Shown here: in pieces, positions 47,194 through 55,058 of the stretch
Position numbering within the stretch: the stretch's first letter is position 1
How the letters are laid out: each line of letters opens with the position of its first letter
Assembly (NCBI GenBank): GCA_021740385.1
Contig: JAIOZY010000006.1
Span: forward strand, 81,513 to 145,512
Direction of reading: 5' to 3'
DNA from: Prolixibacteraceae bacterium
GTDB taxonomy: Bacteria; Bacteroidota; Bacteroidia; Bacteroidales; Prolixibacteraceae
Length of the DNA stretch: 64,000 bases
Made by a program: the position numbers and the translations under genes
The notes under the pieces: generated by a model
The model's database searches: none
What the model saw: the letters and a program-made list of their open reading frames with translations, nothing else
Told to the model about the DNA's origin: nothing

Positions 47194-47236
47194 TATGAAA
47201 CGATCTCGATGTATATCGGGATCACCATTGAAAACA
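47194..47236. repeat. Single-hairpin intergenic box of the ATGAAACGAT...ATTGAAAA type
   Basis: Just upstream of the GH97 gene, tATGAAACGAT is followed by the near-perfect hairpin TCTCGAT-gtat-ATCGGGA and then by CACCATTGAAAA. The brackets are the same as around the double hairpin at 37286-37343. There is no T-tract, so a terminator is unlikely. Confidence 0.55.
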
Positions 47237-47251
47237 GATAATTTTAATAGT

Positions 47252-49189
47252 ATGAAAAGATTGATGCTTATAGCTTGTTTTTTGTTTTTTTCGGCAACCC
47301 TTTTTTCTCAAAATACAGCAGTGGTTACCAGTCCCGATGGAAACATGAAAGTGACGGTACAGGTTGAAGATGGGATGCCTTGTTATTCCGTTGTTTTTAA
47401 AGGGGAAACAATGCTTGAAAATTCCCCGCTTGGCCTCGTAACCAACGAGGGTGATTTTAGCACAAACATGCGTTTTATTGACTCATCTGCGGGGGAGATT
47501 GAAAAAGAATACCTTCAGGAAAAAATCAAGTGTTCGCACGTGAAATACCGGGCCAACACCTTAAAATGCACGTTTAATAATGCAGAGGATAAAGAAATAT
47601 CGGTTGTTTTTCAGGTCAGTAACAACGACATTGCTTTCCGCTACGAGCTCCCGAAGTGGGGAAATACCATGGCCTGTGTTGTTACAGAAGAAGCAACCGG
47701 TTTCAGGTTCCCGTCAAACACCCAATCATTTCTTTCTCCTATGATGAGGCCAATGGAAGGATTTGCACGGACTTCGCCAAGTTACGAGAGTGGTTACGAG
47801 GCCGATGTGCCAATGAGCAGCAACAAAAGTAACGAAGGGTATGTTTTCCCGGGACTGTTTCATATTGGCAACAACGGCTGGGTATTGTTGGCCGAAACCG
47901 GTGTAAGGGGCTTGTATTGCGCATCACACCTCAGTAAATTCAACAACGGTGTTTACCGGGTTGCCTATCCAAATCCCGGTCAGAATAACGGGTTTGGCAG
48001 TACGGGTGCACAAACAGGCCTGCCCGGTGTAACCCCGTGGCGCACCATAACCGTGGGCGAAACGCTCAAACCCATTGTTGAAACAACTATCCCGTGGGAT
48101 GTTGTTGAACCGTTATATGAACCATCAAAAAATTATGAATACGGGCGCGGTACCTGGAGTTGGATTATCTGGCAGGACGCAAGCATGAATTTTGCCGATC
48201 AGATTAAATACATTGACCTGGCAGCGGCGCTCGGTTTCGAATTCATTTTAATCGATGCCTGGTGGAATTCGTGGGTTGGATACCCGAAGATTGAAGAACT
48301 TATACACTATGCCACCAATAAAGGGGTGGGCGTGTTTTTATGGTACAATTCAAATGGTTCGACCAACGACGCGTTTCAGACACCTTTGAACAAAATGAAT
48401 ACCCCCATCGCCCGAAAAAAGGAGATGAAGTGGCATAAAGAGGTCGGGGTAAAAGGCCTTAAAGTTGATTTTATGGCTGGCGACAAGCAGGAAACAATGC
48501 GTTTATACGAAAGCATCCTTTCAGATGCAAATGATTACGGACTGATGGTCGATTTTCACGGGGCAACATTACCGCGGGGTTGGGAGCGCATGTTCCCGAA
48601 TTTTGTGGGAAACGAAGCCGTACTGGCTTCCGAAATGCTTGTTTTTAGTCAGGATGTGCGAAATAAAGAGGCGTTTTATGCAGCCTTGCACCCTTTTATC
48701 CGGAACTCGGTTGCGAGTATGGAGTTTGGCGGGGTTGTCCTGAACAAGTACCTGAACAGGGGAAATGAGAATGGACAAAAACGGTTAACCTCCGATATTT
48801 TCCAACTGGCAACAGGGGTGTTGTTCCAAAACCCGGTACAGTTTTTTGCCTTAACGCCCAACAACCTCACCGATGTACCCGGTTTTGAAATTGATTTTAT
48901 GCGCGATATACCAACAACCTGGGACGAAACCCGCTTTATTGACGGGTACCCGGGTAAATACGTGATACTGGCCCGACGGCACGCTGAAAAATGGTACGTT
49001 GCAGGAATAAATGCCGAAAAAGAAGCCAAAAAAATAACGCTAAATCTTCCCATGATAGCCGGGCAGCGTGTTTTGATGTATAACGATAAAAAAGATGGTA
49101 CATCCTTTACAAAGACAATATCGGTGCCCGAAGACGGGAAAGTTACGGTAACCATTCAGCCCAATGGTGGTGTTGTGTTAAAAAGATGA
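47252..49189 (+). CDS. GH97 retaining alpha-galactosidase-like enzyme
   Basis: The frame is open from 47162, but that would run a non-secretory sequence through the intergenic hairpin; the signal peptide MKRLMLIACFLFFSATLFSQ starts at 47252 and gives 645 residues. The GH97 N-terminal super-sandwich (about 22-285), barrel (about 290-560) and C-terminal sheet are present. GLKVDFMAGDKQ provides an Asp nucleophile (Asp406), the mark of the retaining, alpha-galactosidase-type branch, in contrast to SusB-type inverting alpha-glucosidases that use Glu. It likely removes alpha-galactose from decorated hemicellulose. It is the last + strand gene before the convergent regulator. Confidence 0.88.
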   Translation: MKRLMLIACFLFFSATLFSQNTAVVTSPDGNMKVTVQVEDGMPCYSVVFKGETMLENSPLGLVTNEGDFSTNMRFIDSSAGEIEKEYLQEKIKCSHVKYRANTLKCTFNNAEDKEISVVFQVSNNDIAFRYELPKWGNTMACVVTEEATGFRFPSNTQSFLSPMMRPMEGFARTSPSYESGYEADVPMSSNKSNEGYVFPGLFHIGNNGWVLLAETGVRGLYCASHLSKFNNGVYRVAYPNPGQNNGFGSTGAQTGLPGVTPWRTITVGETLKPIVETTIPWDVVEPLYEPSKNYEYGRGTWSWIIWQDASMNFADQIKYIDLAAALGFEFILIDAWWNSWVGYPKIEELIHYATNKGVGVFLWYNSNGSTNDAFQTPLNKMNTPIARKKEMKWHKEVGVKGLKVDFMAGDKQETMRLYESILSDANDYGLMVDFHGATLPRGWERMFPNFVGNEAVLASEMLVFSQDVRNKEAFYAALHPFIRNSVASMEFGGVVLNKYLNRGNENGQKRLTSDIFQLATGVLFQNPVQFFALTPNNLTDVPGFEIDFMRDIPTTWDETRFIDGYPGKYVILARRHAEKWYVAGINAEKEAKKITLNLPMIAGQRVLMYNDKKDGTSFTKTISVPEDGKVTVTIQPNGGVVLKR

Positions 49190-49241
49190 TTATTCGTGTT
49201 TAAACGGTTGTTGAACCTTATTGTGAAAAACCCGATTTATC

Positions 49242-49262
49242 CAACTGGTTTAGTTGTTTTTT
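49242..49262 (+). terminator. Possible weak terminator at the convergent gene ends
   Basis: CAACT-ggttt-TAGTTG is a 5-bp stem directly followed by six T, about 50 bp after the GH97 stop and overlapping the regulator's stop codon on the other strand. The stem is short, so the call is tentative. Confidence 0.3.
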
Positions 49263-52200
49263 GTAATTTGAGCAATTTGTGAGGGGTTCTCTCCAAATTC
49301 TTTTCGGAAGCAGGTGGTAAAATAATTCGGATCGTTGAAACCGGTTTGATAAGCTGCTTCTGAAACCCTGAACCCCTCTTCCCGGATAAGTTGATATGCT
49401 TTTTTAAGGCGTATCGACTTGATGAGGTTATTGGGGGTTGTGCCCGATAAGGATTTTACTTTTCGGTGCAATTGAGCCAGGCTAACAGAAAAGTGAACCG
49501 ATAGAAATTCAACATTCAGTTCAGGGGTCATAATATTTTTTTCTATCAATTGCTTCAGTTCAAGAATAAAGTCAATATCTTTCTGTGGCAGGGTTTTATG
49601 CAGGTTTTCCGATGCGTCAATGCCACTGAATTTTTTTCTGAGTTTATCGCGCCTTTCCAATAGCGATAACACATGTGCATCGAGCAGCCGAATATCGAAA
49701 GGTTTTGTTAAATAAATATCGGCACCGGTACTCAGGCCTTCTAATTGCTGCTCAATGGTATTGTTTGCCGTAAGCATAACAATGGGTATGTGCGAAGTAT
49801 CAAAATCGGACCTGAGTTCTTTGCAAAAATCATATCCATTCATTTTGGGCATTTGTACATCGGTTAAAATAATATTGAAGTTATATTCCCTTGCCCGTTT
49901 TAACCCTTCAATGCCATCGGCAGCGGTAACAACTTTATAATTTGTTTCAAAATGATTGCTCAGATAATCCCTGAGTTCGTCGTTATCTTCAACGATCAAA
50001 ATCCGTTGTTTGTTGTTTTTCGATTGACTTTTTGCACCATTTTGGTTTGATTTAATTGGTTCAGAAGGCCGATTGCAAACGGCGATTTCATTTTCATGGT
50101 AAGCCGTTTTGCTAATGGGTAAAATTACTTCAAAAGTTGCCCCCTGACCGGGTGTTGAATCGACATGTATTTGGCCACGATGAATTGCAACAAGCTCTTT
50201 CACAATAGAAAGGCCGATTCCGGTTCCTTCCTTGTTGATATTTTCAACCTTATCCCCTTTATAAAAGCGCTCGAAAATTTTGAGTTTATCGGTTTCCGAA
50301 ATCCCCATTCCATTATCGCTGATTTTAAGCACAATTTTTCGGATGTCATGTTCATGCAGTTCTTTCAGGTTAATAACAATTTCTCCTCCTTTGGGTGTAA
50401 ATTTCAGTGCATTTGATAAGAGGTTCCAAACAATCTTCTCAATTTTTTCGGCATCGACATAACCCAACAGCTTTTCGCTTGCATGATAAAGCAGTTCGAC
50501 TGATTTGCCCCGGCAATCTTCAATAAATGCCCCATAAATGTTTTTAATTAAGGCTGAAATATCTGTTTCTTTTACCTCAAGGTTAAACTGATCCCGGGTT
50601 ATTTTTCTGAAATCGAGCAGGTCGGTAATGAGTTTGTACAACCGTCGGGAATTTCTGTCAACTATTGAGAGTTTATTGAGTTGCTCATGATTAAGGTTTT
50701 TACTTTGCAATAAATCGTTAACCGGAGCGCTGATAAGGGTTAAGGGGGTTTTTAGGTCGTGCGATATATTGGTGAAAAATTCCAGTTTCTTTTCTGTAAG
50801 CTCATGTTCTTTTTGAATCTTATATGCTGAAATTTCCTTTTGTTTCAGCAGCTCGAACCTTTTTAAAAATGCATAAATTGATAAATATAAAATTGTAAAA
50901 AACAGGACGATATAAACTAAATACGCATACAGGCTCAAGTACCACGGTGCCTTAATTTTTATAATTAAACGGGTTGTTTGAACGGGTTGGCTTTTATCGG
51001 AACTTTTGATTTCGAAAGTATAGGTGCCCGGCGATAAATTTGTATAGGTTGTAAAGTTCGTTTCGCCCTGGTAGTTCCAGTTTTCTTCCAAACCTGCAAG
51101 CCGGTATTCATAATTGTGGTATTGCGAAAAGCTTTTGTTTTTGGTGAAAAAATGGATGGTAAAAGCGTTCTTGTTGTACGGCAGGATTATTTTTTCGGTT
51201 TCTTCGAGTGCTTTTGTCAGGTATTGAGTACCCTGCGGGCTGCGGATACTTTGGTTTTGGAATGTAATATCCGATATTACTACTTCGGTCGGTATGGTAT
51301 CGGTGTTTACTTTCGATGGATCAATAAGGGTGAAGCCTGCCAAAGATCCAAAAACGATCCGGCCATCAGATAAAGTAGCCGATAATCTGTCCTGAAATTC
51401 GTTAGCGGGTAAACCATCCCGATGATTGAAATTTAATATTTCATTGGTCTCGGTATCGAAACGGCAAATGCCTTTAATTGTGCTAATCCAAAGGAAACGG
51501 TCATCGGTCGATTCGATCCTTGCCAGTGCATTTGAAGGTAGCCCGTCTTTCTCCGTCCATCTTTTCATTGGGCTTCCATCGGCCGGTATAAAAATAAGTC
51601 CTGCTGTTGAGGATGTTATCCAGTAATTGCCTTCTTTGTCGTTATAAAAATCATTAATGGTATTGCCTTGAAGCAGCTCGTTTATATTTTGCAATTTGTT
51701 TTCAATCACATTTTCCCTCCAGTTTACATGGTACAGCCCCAGGTTGGAAATAACCGCCAACAACTCACCTTGCCGGTTATTTCGCAACGAATTCAATAAA
51801 CAATACGTTACGTTGCTCCCTTTGTAGTAAAGTTCAAAAACACGGCTTGTCCCGGTGGTTTTATCGAAGTTTAACAGGATTTTGGAGTGGAATTGTGTCA
51901 AAACAACCAGGTTTTCAGGGCTTACTTCTTGTATGCCAACAATTTGTTGCATTTCGTTGGATTGTTTGCTGCATGGGTGATATGTTTTCACGAGGGTAAG
52001 ACCCGAGGTATATTTGCCCAAAAGCCCGTCGTATGTGCCTACCCAAACGGCCTTGTCCGTGTCAACACAAAGTGCTGTAACTTTTGTCCCGTTAAGCTCT
52101 TTCTGCAATTGCTTGCTCGGCAAGTTTTTAAATTGCCGGGTGTTGATGTTCCATTCAGACAGTCCGTAATTGGTACCGAAATAAATTGTTGGTTCATTTA

Positions 52201-53188
52201 CAAAAACCGAAACCCCTTCGTTGGCTACCAATGAATTGTTATTGCCTTTTTCGGGCAGGATGTTCTCGAATAGTTGGTTGTCGGGTAAAATACAGGTTAA
52301 ACCGGCACCAAATGTGGCTATCCATATTTCGTTGTTCCGGCCCAACAGTATATCATAAATACTGTTACTGTTAATTGAAATTGCTTTATTATTCCGGTCA
52401 ATTTTCCGAAGGAATTGAAAGTTTTCATCAAAAACAATGATTCCATTTCCATCGGTTGCTGCCCATATTTCATCGCCAATTTTTAAAAAAGCCTTTAAGA
52501 AGTAGTGGTTATCAATCTCAACTTTTTTTAGATGCCTGAAATTTGAAATGGTGTAAAGCTCGCCATTATACAAACTTACAAGAAGCACACTATCGATAAT
52601 GACTATTTTGGAAACGGATAAATCGTTAAGAAATGAAACTTTAGCAGTTTCGAGACCATCATTGAAATCGAGAAGTTTAAGCCCGTCATTACTTTTACTT
52701 ATCCATAATCCTTTTTCCGAAAAGCAAAAGTCCGAGATATCGTTTTCCTGAAAAACAAGAACGGGTTCATTGTTTTCAAGCTTAAAAATATTCGACATCA
52801 TCAGAAAAAAAACGGTGCCGTTATTTTCAGTCAATTTTGAAACGTAGCCGCTGGTAATCAATTCAAAAAAGTCGGTAACCGGGTTGTATTTATACAGTCC
52901 TTGATTGGTTGCAGCCCAAAGTGTTTTTCCCGAATCGTAAAGAAGTTGAATAATGCCGGCATCAGCAAGTTCTTCGTATAGCTTAAAGTCTTTGCCGTTG
53001 TATCGGGCAACCCCGTTATTGGTTCCAATCCAAATGTAACCGTATTGATCCTGAGCCAGGCATGTAGTAATATTCCTGGGAAGGCCATCAATTTCGGTAT
53101 AGTGCAAATACCTTTCAGATGCAGCCGAAAAACAAATAAGGGTATGAAACGATATTGCCCAAATGAATATGAGTTTTCGAATTTGCAT
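49250..53188 (-). CDS. Hybrid two-component system regulator (HTCS)
   Basis: The 1312-residue protein combines sensor and regulator. Order: signal peptide; periplasmic sensor made of two-component-regulator propeller repeats (about 25-690; for example YIWIGTNNGVARYNG, EIWIATFGAG); Y_Y_Y domain (about 690-745); one membrane span (753-775); HisKA with NISHDLKTPL (phospho-His810); HATPase (N box NLLSNALKFTPKGG, GTGIGLSIVKELV); receiver domain with ILTDVQMPKMNG (phospho-Asp1110); and a C-terminal AraC-type helix-turn-helix (about 1215-1308; GFNDPNYFTTCFRKEFGENP). In this family the propeller binds a specific oligosaccharide and the HTH activates the local susC/D and enzyme genes. It is the only - strand gene here and is divergent from the GH39 gene, so it is the obvious regulator of the locus. 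Confidence 0.95.
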   Translation of the reverse strand: MQIRKLIFIWAISFHTLICFSAASERYLHYTEIDGLPRNITTCLAQDQYGYIWIGTNNGVARYNGKDFKLYEELADAGIIQLLYDSGKTLWAATNQGLYKYNPVTDFFELITSGYVSKLTENNGTVFFLMMSNIFKLENNEPVLVFQENDISDFCFSEKGLWISKSNDGLKLLDFNDGLETAKVSFLNDLSVSKIVIIDSVLLVSLYNGELYTISNFRHLKKVEIDNHYFLKAFLKIGDEIWAATDGNGIIVFDENFQFLRKIDRNNKAISINSNSIYDILLGRNNEIWIATFGAGLTCILPDNQLFENILPEKGNNNSLVANEGVSVFVNEPTIYFGTNYGLSEWNINTRQFKNLPSKQLQKELNGTKVTALCVDTDKAVWVGTYDGLLGKYTSGLTLVKTYHPCSKQSNEMQQIVGIQEVSPENLVVLTQFHSKILLNFDKTTGTSRVFELYYKGSNVTYCLLNSLRNNRQGELLAVISNLGLYHVNWRENVIENKLQNINELLQGNTINDFYNDKEGNYWITSSTAGLIFIPADGSPMKRWTEKDGLPSNALARIESTDDRFLWISTIKGICRFDTETNEILNFNHRDGLPANEFQDRLSATLSDGRIVFGSLAGFTLIDPSKVNTDTIPTEVVISDITFQNQSIRSPQGTQYLTKALEETEKIILPYNKNAFTIHFFTKNKSFSQYHNYEYRLAGLEENWNYQGETNFTTYTNLSPGTYTFEIKSSDKSQPVQTTRLIIKIKAPWYLSLYAYLVYIVLFFTILYLSIYAFLKRFELLKQKEISAYKIQKEHELTEKKLEFFTNISHDLKTPLTLISAPVNDLLQSKNLNHEQLNKLSIVDRNSRRLYKLITDLLDFRKITRDQFNLEVKETDISALIKNIYGAFIEDCRGKSVELLYHASEKLLGYVDAEKIEKIVWNLLSNALKFTPKGGEIVINLKELHEHDIRKIVLKISDNGMGISETDKLKIFERFYKGDKVENINKEGTGIGLSIVKELVAIHRGQIHVDSTPGQGATFEVILPISKTAYHENEIAVCNRPSEPIKSNQNGAKSQSKNNKQRILIVEDNDELRDYLSNHFETNYKVVTAADGIEGLKRAREYNFNIILTDVQMPKMNGYDFCKELRSDFDTSHIPIVMLTANNTIEQQLEGLSTGADIYLTKPFDIRLLDAHVLSLLERRDKLRKKFSGIDASENLHKTLPQKDIDFILELKQLIEKNIMTPELNVEFLSVHFSVSLAQLHRKVKSLSGTTPNNLIKSIRLKKAYQLIREEGFRVSEAAYQTGFNDPNYFTTCFRKEFGENPSQIAQITKNN

Positions 53189-53237
53189 ATTGCTTGTTCA
53201 ATGCCACAAAAAAACAATTCAATAATAAGTGAAAAAA

Positions 53238-53251
53238 TGCCGTATACGGCA
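53238..53251. promoter_or_regulatory. Perfect 14-bp palindrome, possible operator
   Basis: TGCCGTATACGGCA is a perfect palindrome located 49 bp before the regulator's start codon. It overlaps the first base of the predicted -7 box and covers the expected transcription start on the - strand, a position suited to repression or autoregulation. No second copy was noticed in the window. Confidence 0.5.
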
Positions 53252-53279
53252 AAAGTACTAAACATTTTTCCATGCCAAC
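53250..53279 (-). promoter_or_regulatory. Predicted Bacteroidota-type promoter for the HTCS gene
   Basis: Read on the - strand, TACTTTTG (53257-53250) matches the TAnnTTTG -7 consensus exactly, and GTTG (53279-53276) stands 18 bp before it as a partial -33 TTTG box. The implied leader is about 55 bases long. Confidence 0.5.
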
Positions 53280-53387
53280 CCGCTTATATGTTTACTTCCA
53301 TTTGACATTAAAGCATCAAACCAAAAAAATGATAGAAATAAAAAGATTTTAGAGATTTTTTTAAAGGCAAATGAAAACGTGCAGCAT

Positions 53388-53395
53388 TAGCTTTG
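53388..53395 (+). promoter_or_regulatory. Possible -7 box upstream of the GH39 gene
   Basis: TAGCTTTG fits TAnnTTTG and lies 53 bp before the GH39 start codon. No good TTTG element is found about 20 bp upstream, which is what would be expected if the promoter needs an activator such as the HTCS; this last step is inference. Confidence 0.35.
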
Positions 53396-53447
53396 AAACG
53401 ATGCAACATGTTTCTGATAAAGATACCTTAATAAATAACCAATTTAA

Positions 53448-55037
53448 ATGAAAATGAATCGTCTGCTATTAATCATCATTATTGGCTCTTTAATGGTGCC
53501 GTTTTTGGCTAAAGCCAATAATAATGGAAAAACAAAAGAACGTGTTATTTCCATTGATTTCAACAACGAAAAAGGGGCTTTAAACAAAATGTTCAACGAA
53601 TGTGTTGGTGCCGGTCGTGCCAACGAGGGCCTGCGTGCCGACTGGCAGCAGCAGCTTGCCTATGTGAAAAAAGCGTGCGGTTTTCGCTATATCCGTTTTC
53701 ATGGCCTCTTTACCGACGATATGGGGGTTTATAAAGAAGACAGGGATGGAAACCCGCAATATAATTTCATGTATATCGACGCTTTGTTCGATTATTTGCT
53801 CAGTATCGATATCAAACCTTTTGTTGAACTGGGATTCATGCCCAACGATCTGGCAAGCGGACCTGAAACTATTTTTTGGTGGAAGGGCAATGTTACCCCA
53901 CCCAAAGACCACGATAAATGGGGCGCACTGGTCAGGAATACGGTGCAACACTGGACCGACCGTTACGGCGAAGACGAGGTAAAGACCTGGTATTTTGAAG
54001 TATGGAACGAGCCAAACTTGAAACCCGGTTTCTGGACAGGTACAATGGAAGATTATTTCAAATTATACAAGTATAGTGCCTTGGCGGTGAAAAGCGTTAA
54101 TCAGGATTACCGCATTGGCGGGCCGGGTACTGCCGGTGCTGCCTGGGAGGAAGAAATGATCGATTTCTGTGTGAAGAACAATGTTCCCCTCGATTTTGTA
54201 AGCGCGCATTCCTACGGGGTGAACCAGGGATATCTCGATGAGTATGGAAACTCGGGCACCGTGCTTGCCCCTCAGGAATTTGCCGTTAGTGGCGATGTGC
54301 TGCAATCGCGCAAAGAAATTGCCGCTTCGCCAAAACCTGATCTGGAATTGCACTTTACCGAATGGAGCGCTTCGTATACCCCGTTCGACCCAATACACGA
54401 CAGTTACCACGAAGCTGCCTACGTGCTGCAAAAAATTAAACAAGTTGGCGATGCAGCCCAATCGATGTCGTACTGGGTTTTTACCGATATTTTTGAAGAA
54501 TCGGCCCCACGCTTTACGCCTTTCCATGGGGGATTTGGCATGCTTAACATGCAGGGCATCAACAAACCCGTGTTTTATGCCTACCAATTCCTCAACCGGT
54601 TAGGCGATATTGAACTGAACAATCCCGATAACATGTCGTGGGCATGCAAAGACTCAAAAGGCAATATTCAGGTTTTGGCCTACGATTTCACCCATACCCA
54701 TCCCGGCGACTCCGTAAACAACCAGGTTTACTACATCCGCGATTTGCCTTCGAACGACAAAGGCAAGCTGAAAATAAACATTTCCGGGGTACCTGCCGGT
54801 AACTATTCGCTCGAAGTGTATAAAACGGGCTACCGCTGCAACGATGCCTACACCGCTTATTACGATTTGGGCCGCCCCAATCAACTGACCCAAATACAGG
54901 TGGAGCAAATTAAGAAACTTAACAACGGGGCGCCCATATCGGGCGAAATTGTTAAAGTAGAAGCCGATGGCTTATTTACAAAAGAGCTGGCTATCCGCGA
55001 AAACGATGTGTATTTTTTAAACCTTATTAAACTATAA
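53448..55037 (+). CDS. GH39 beta-xylosidase
   Basis: The 529-residue secreted protein has a signal peptide (MKMNRLLLIIIIGSLMVPFLAKA), a GH39 barrel (about 30-400) and a C-terminal beta-sandwich. RYIRFHGLFTDDM is the classic GH39 start; EVWNEPNL gives acid/base Glu188 and LHFTEWSASY nucleophile Glu305. Family activity is beta-xylosidase (other members are alpha-L-iduronidases, unlikely here), so it should release xylose from short xylo-oligosaccharides. As the first + strand gene after the divergent regulator it probably heads the operon that continues through the GH9 and GH44 genes; 21 bp separate it from the GH9 gene. Confidence 0.92.
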   Translation: MKMNRLLLIIIIGSLMVPFLAKANNNGKTKERVISIDFNNEKGALNKMFNECVGAGRANEGLRADWQQQLAYVKKACGFRYIRFHGLFTDDMGVYKEDRDGNPQYNFMYIDALFDYLLSIDIKPFVELGFMPNDLASGPETIFWWKGNVTPPKDHDKWGALVRNTVQHWTDRYGEDEVKTWYFEVWNEPNLKPGFWTGTMEDYFKLYKYSALAVKSVNQDYRIGGPGTAGAAWEEEMIDFCVKNNVPLDFVSAHSYGVNQGYLDEYGNSGTVLAPQEFAVSGDVLQSRKEIAASPKPDLELHFTEWSASYTPFDPIHDSYHEAAYVLQKIKQVGDAAQSMSYWVFTDIFEESAPRFTPFHGGFGMLNMQGINKPVFYAYQFLNRLGDIELNNPDNMSWACKDSKGNIQVLAYDFTHTHPGDSVNNQVYYIRDLPSNDKGKLKINISGVPAGNYSLEVYKTGYRCNDAYTAYYDLGRPNQLTQIQVEQIKKLNNGAPISGEIVKVEADGLFTKELAIRENDVYFLNLIKL

Positions 55038-55058
55038 ATAACACAAATTAAGCTTTTT

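Noticed and set aside
47162..47251. Upstream start for the GH97 gene
   Set aside because: The extension is a translated hairpin spacer; the signal peptide begins at 47252.
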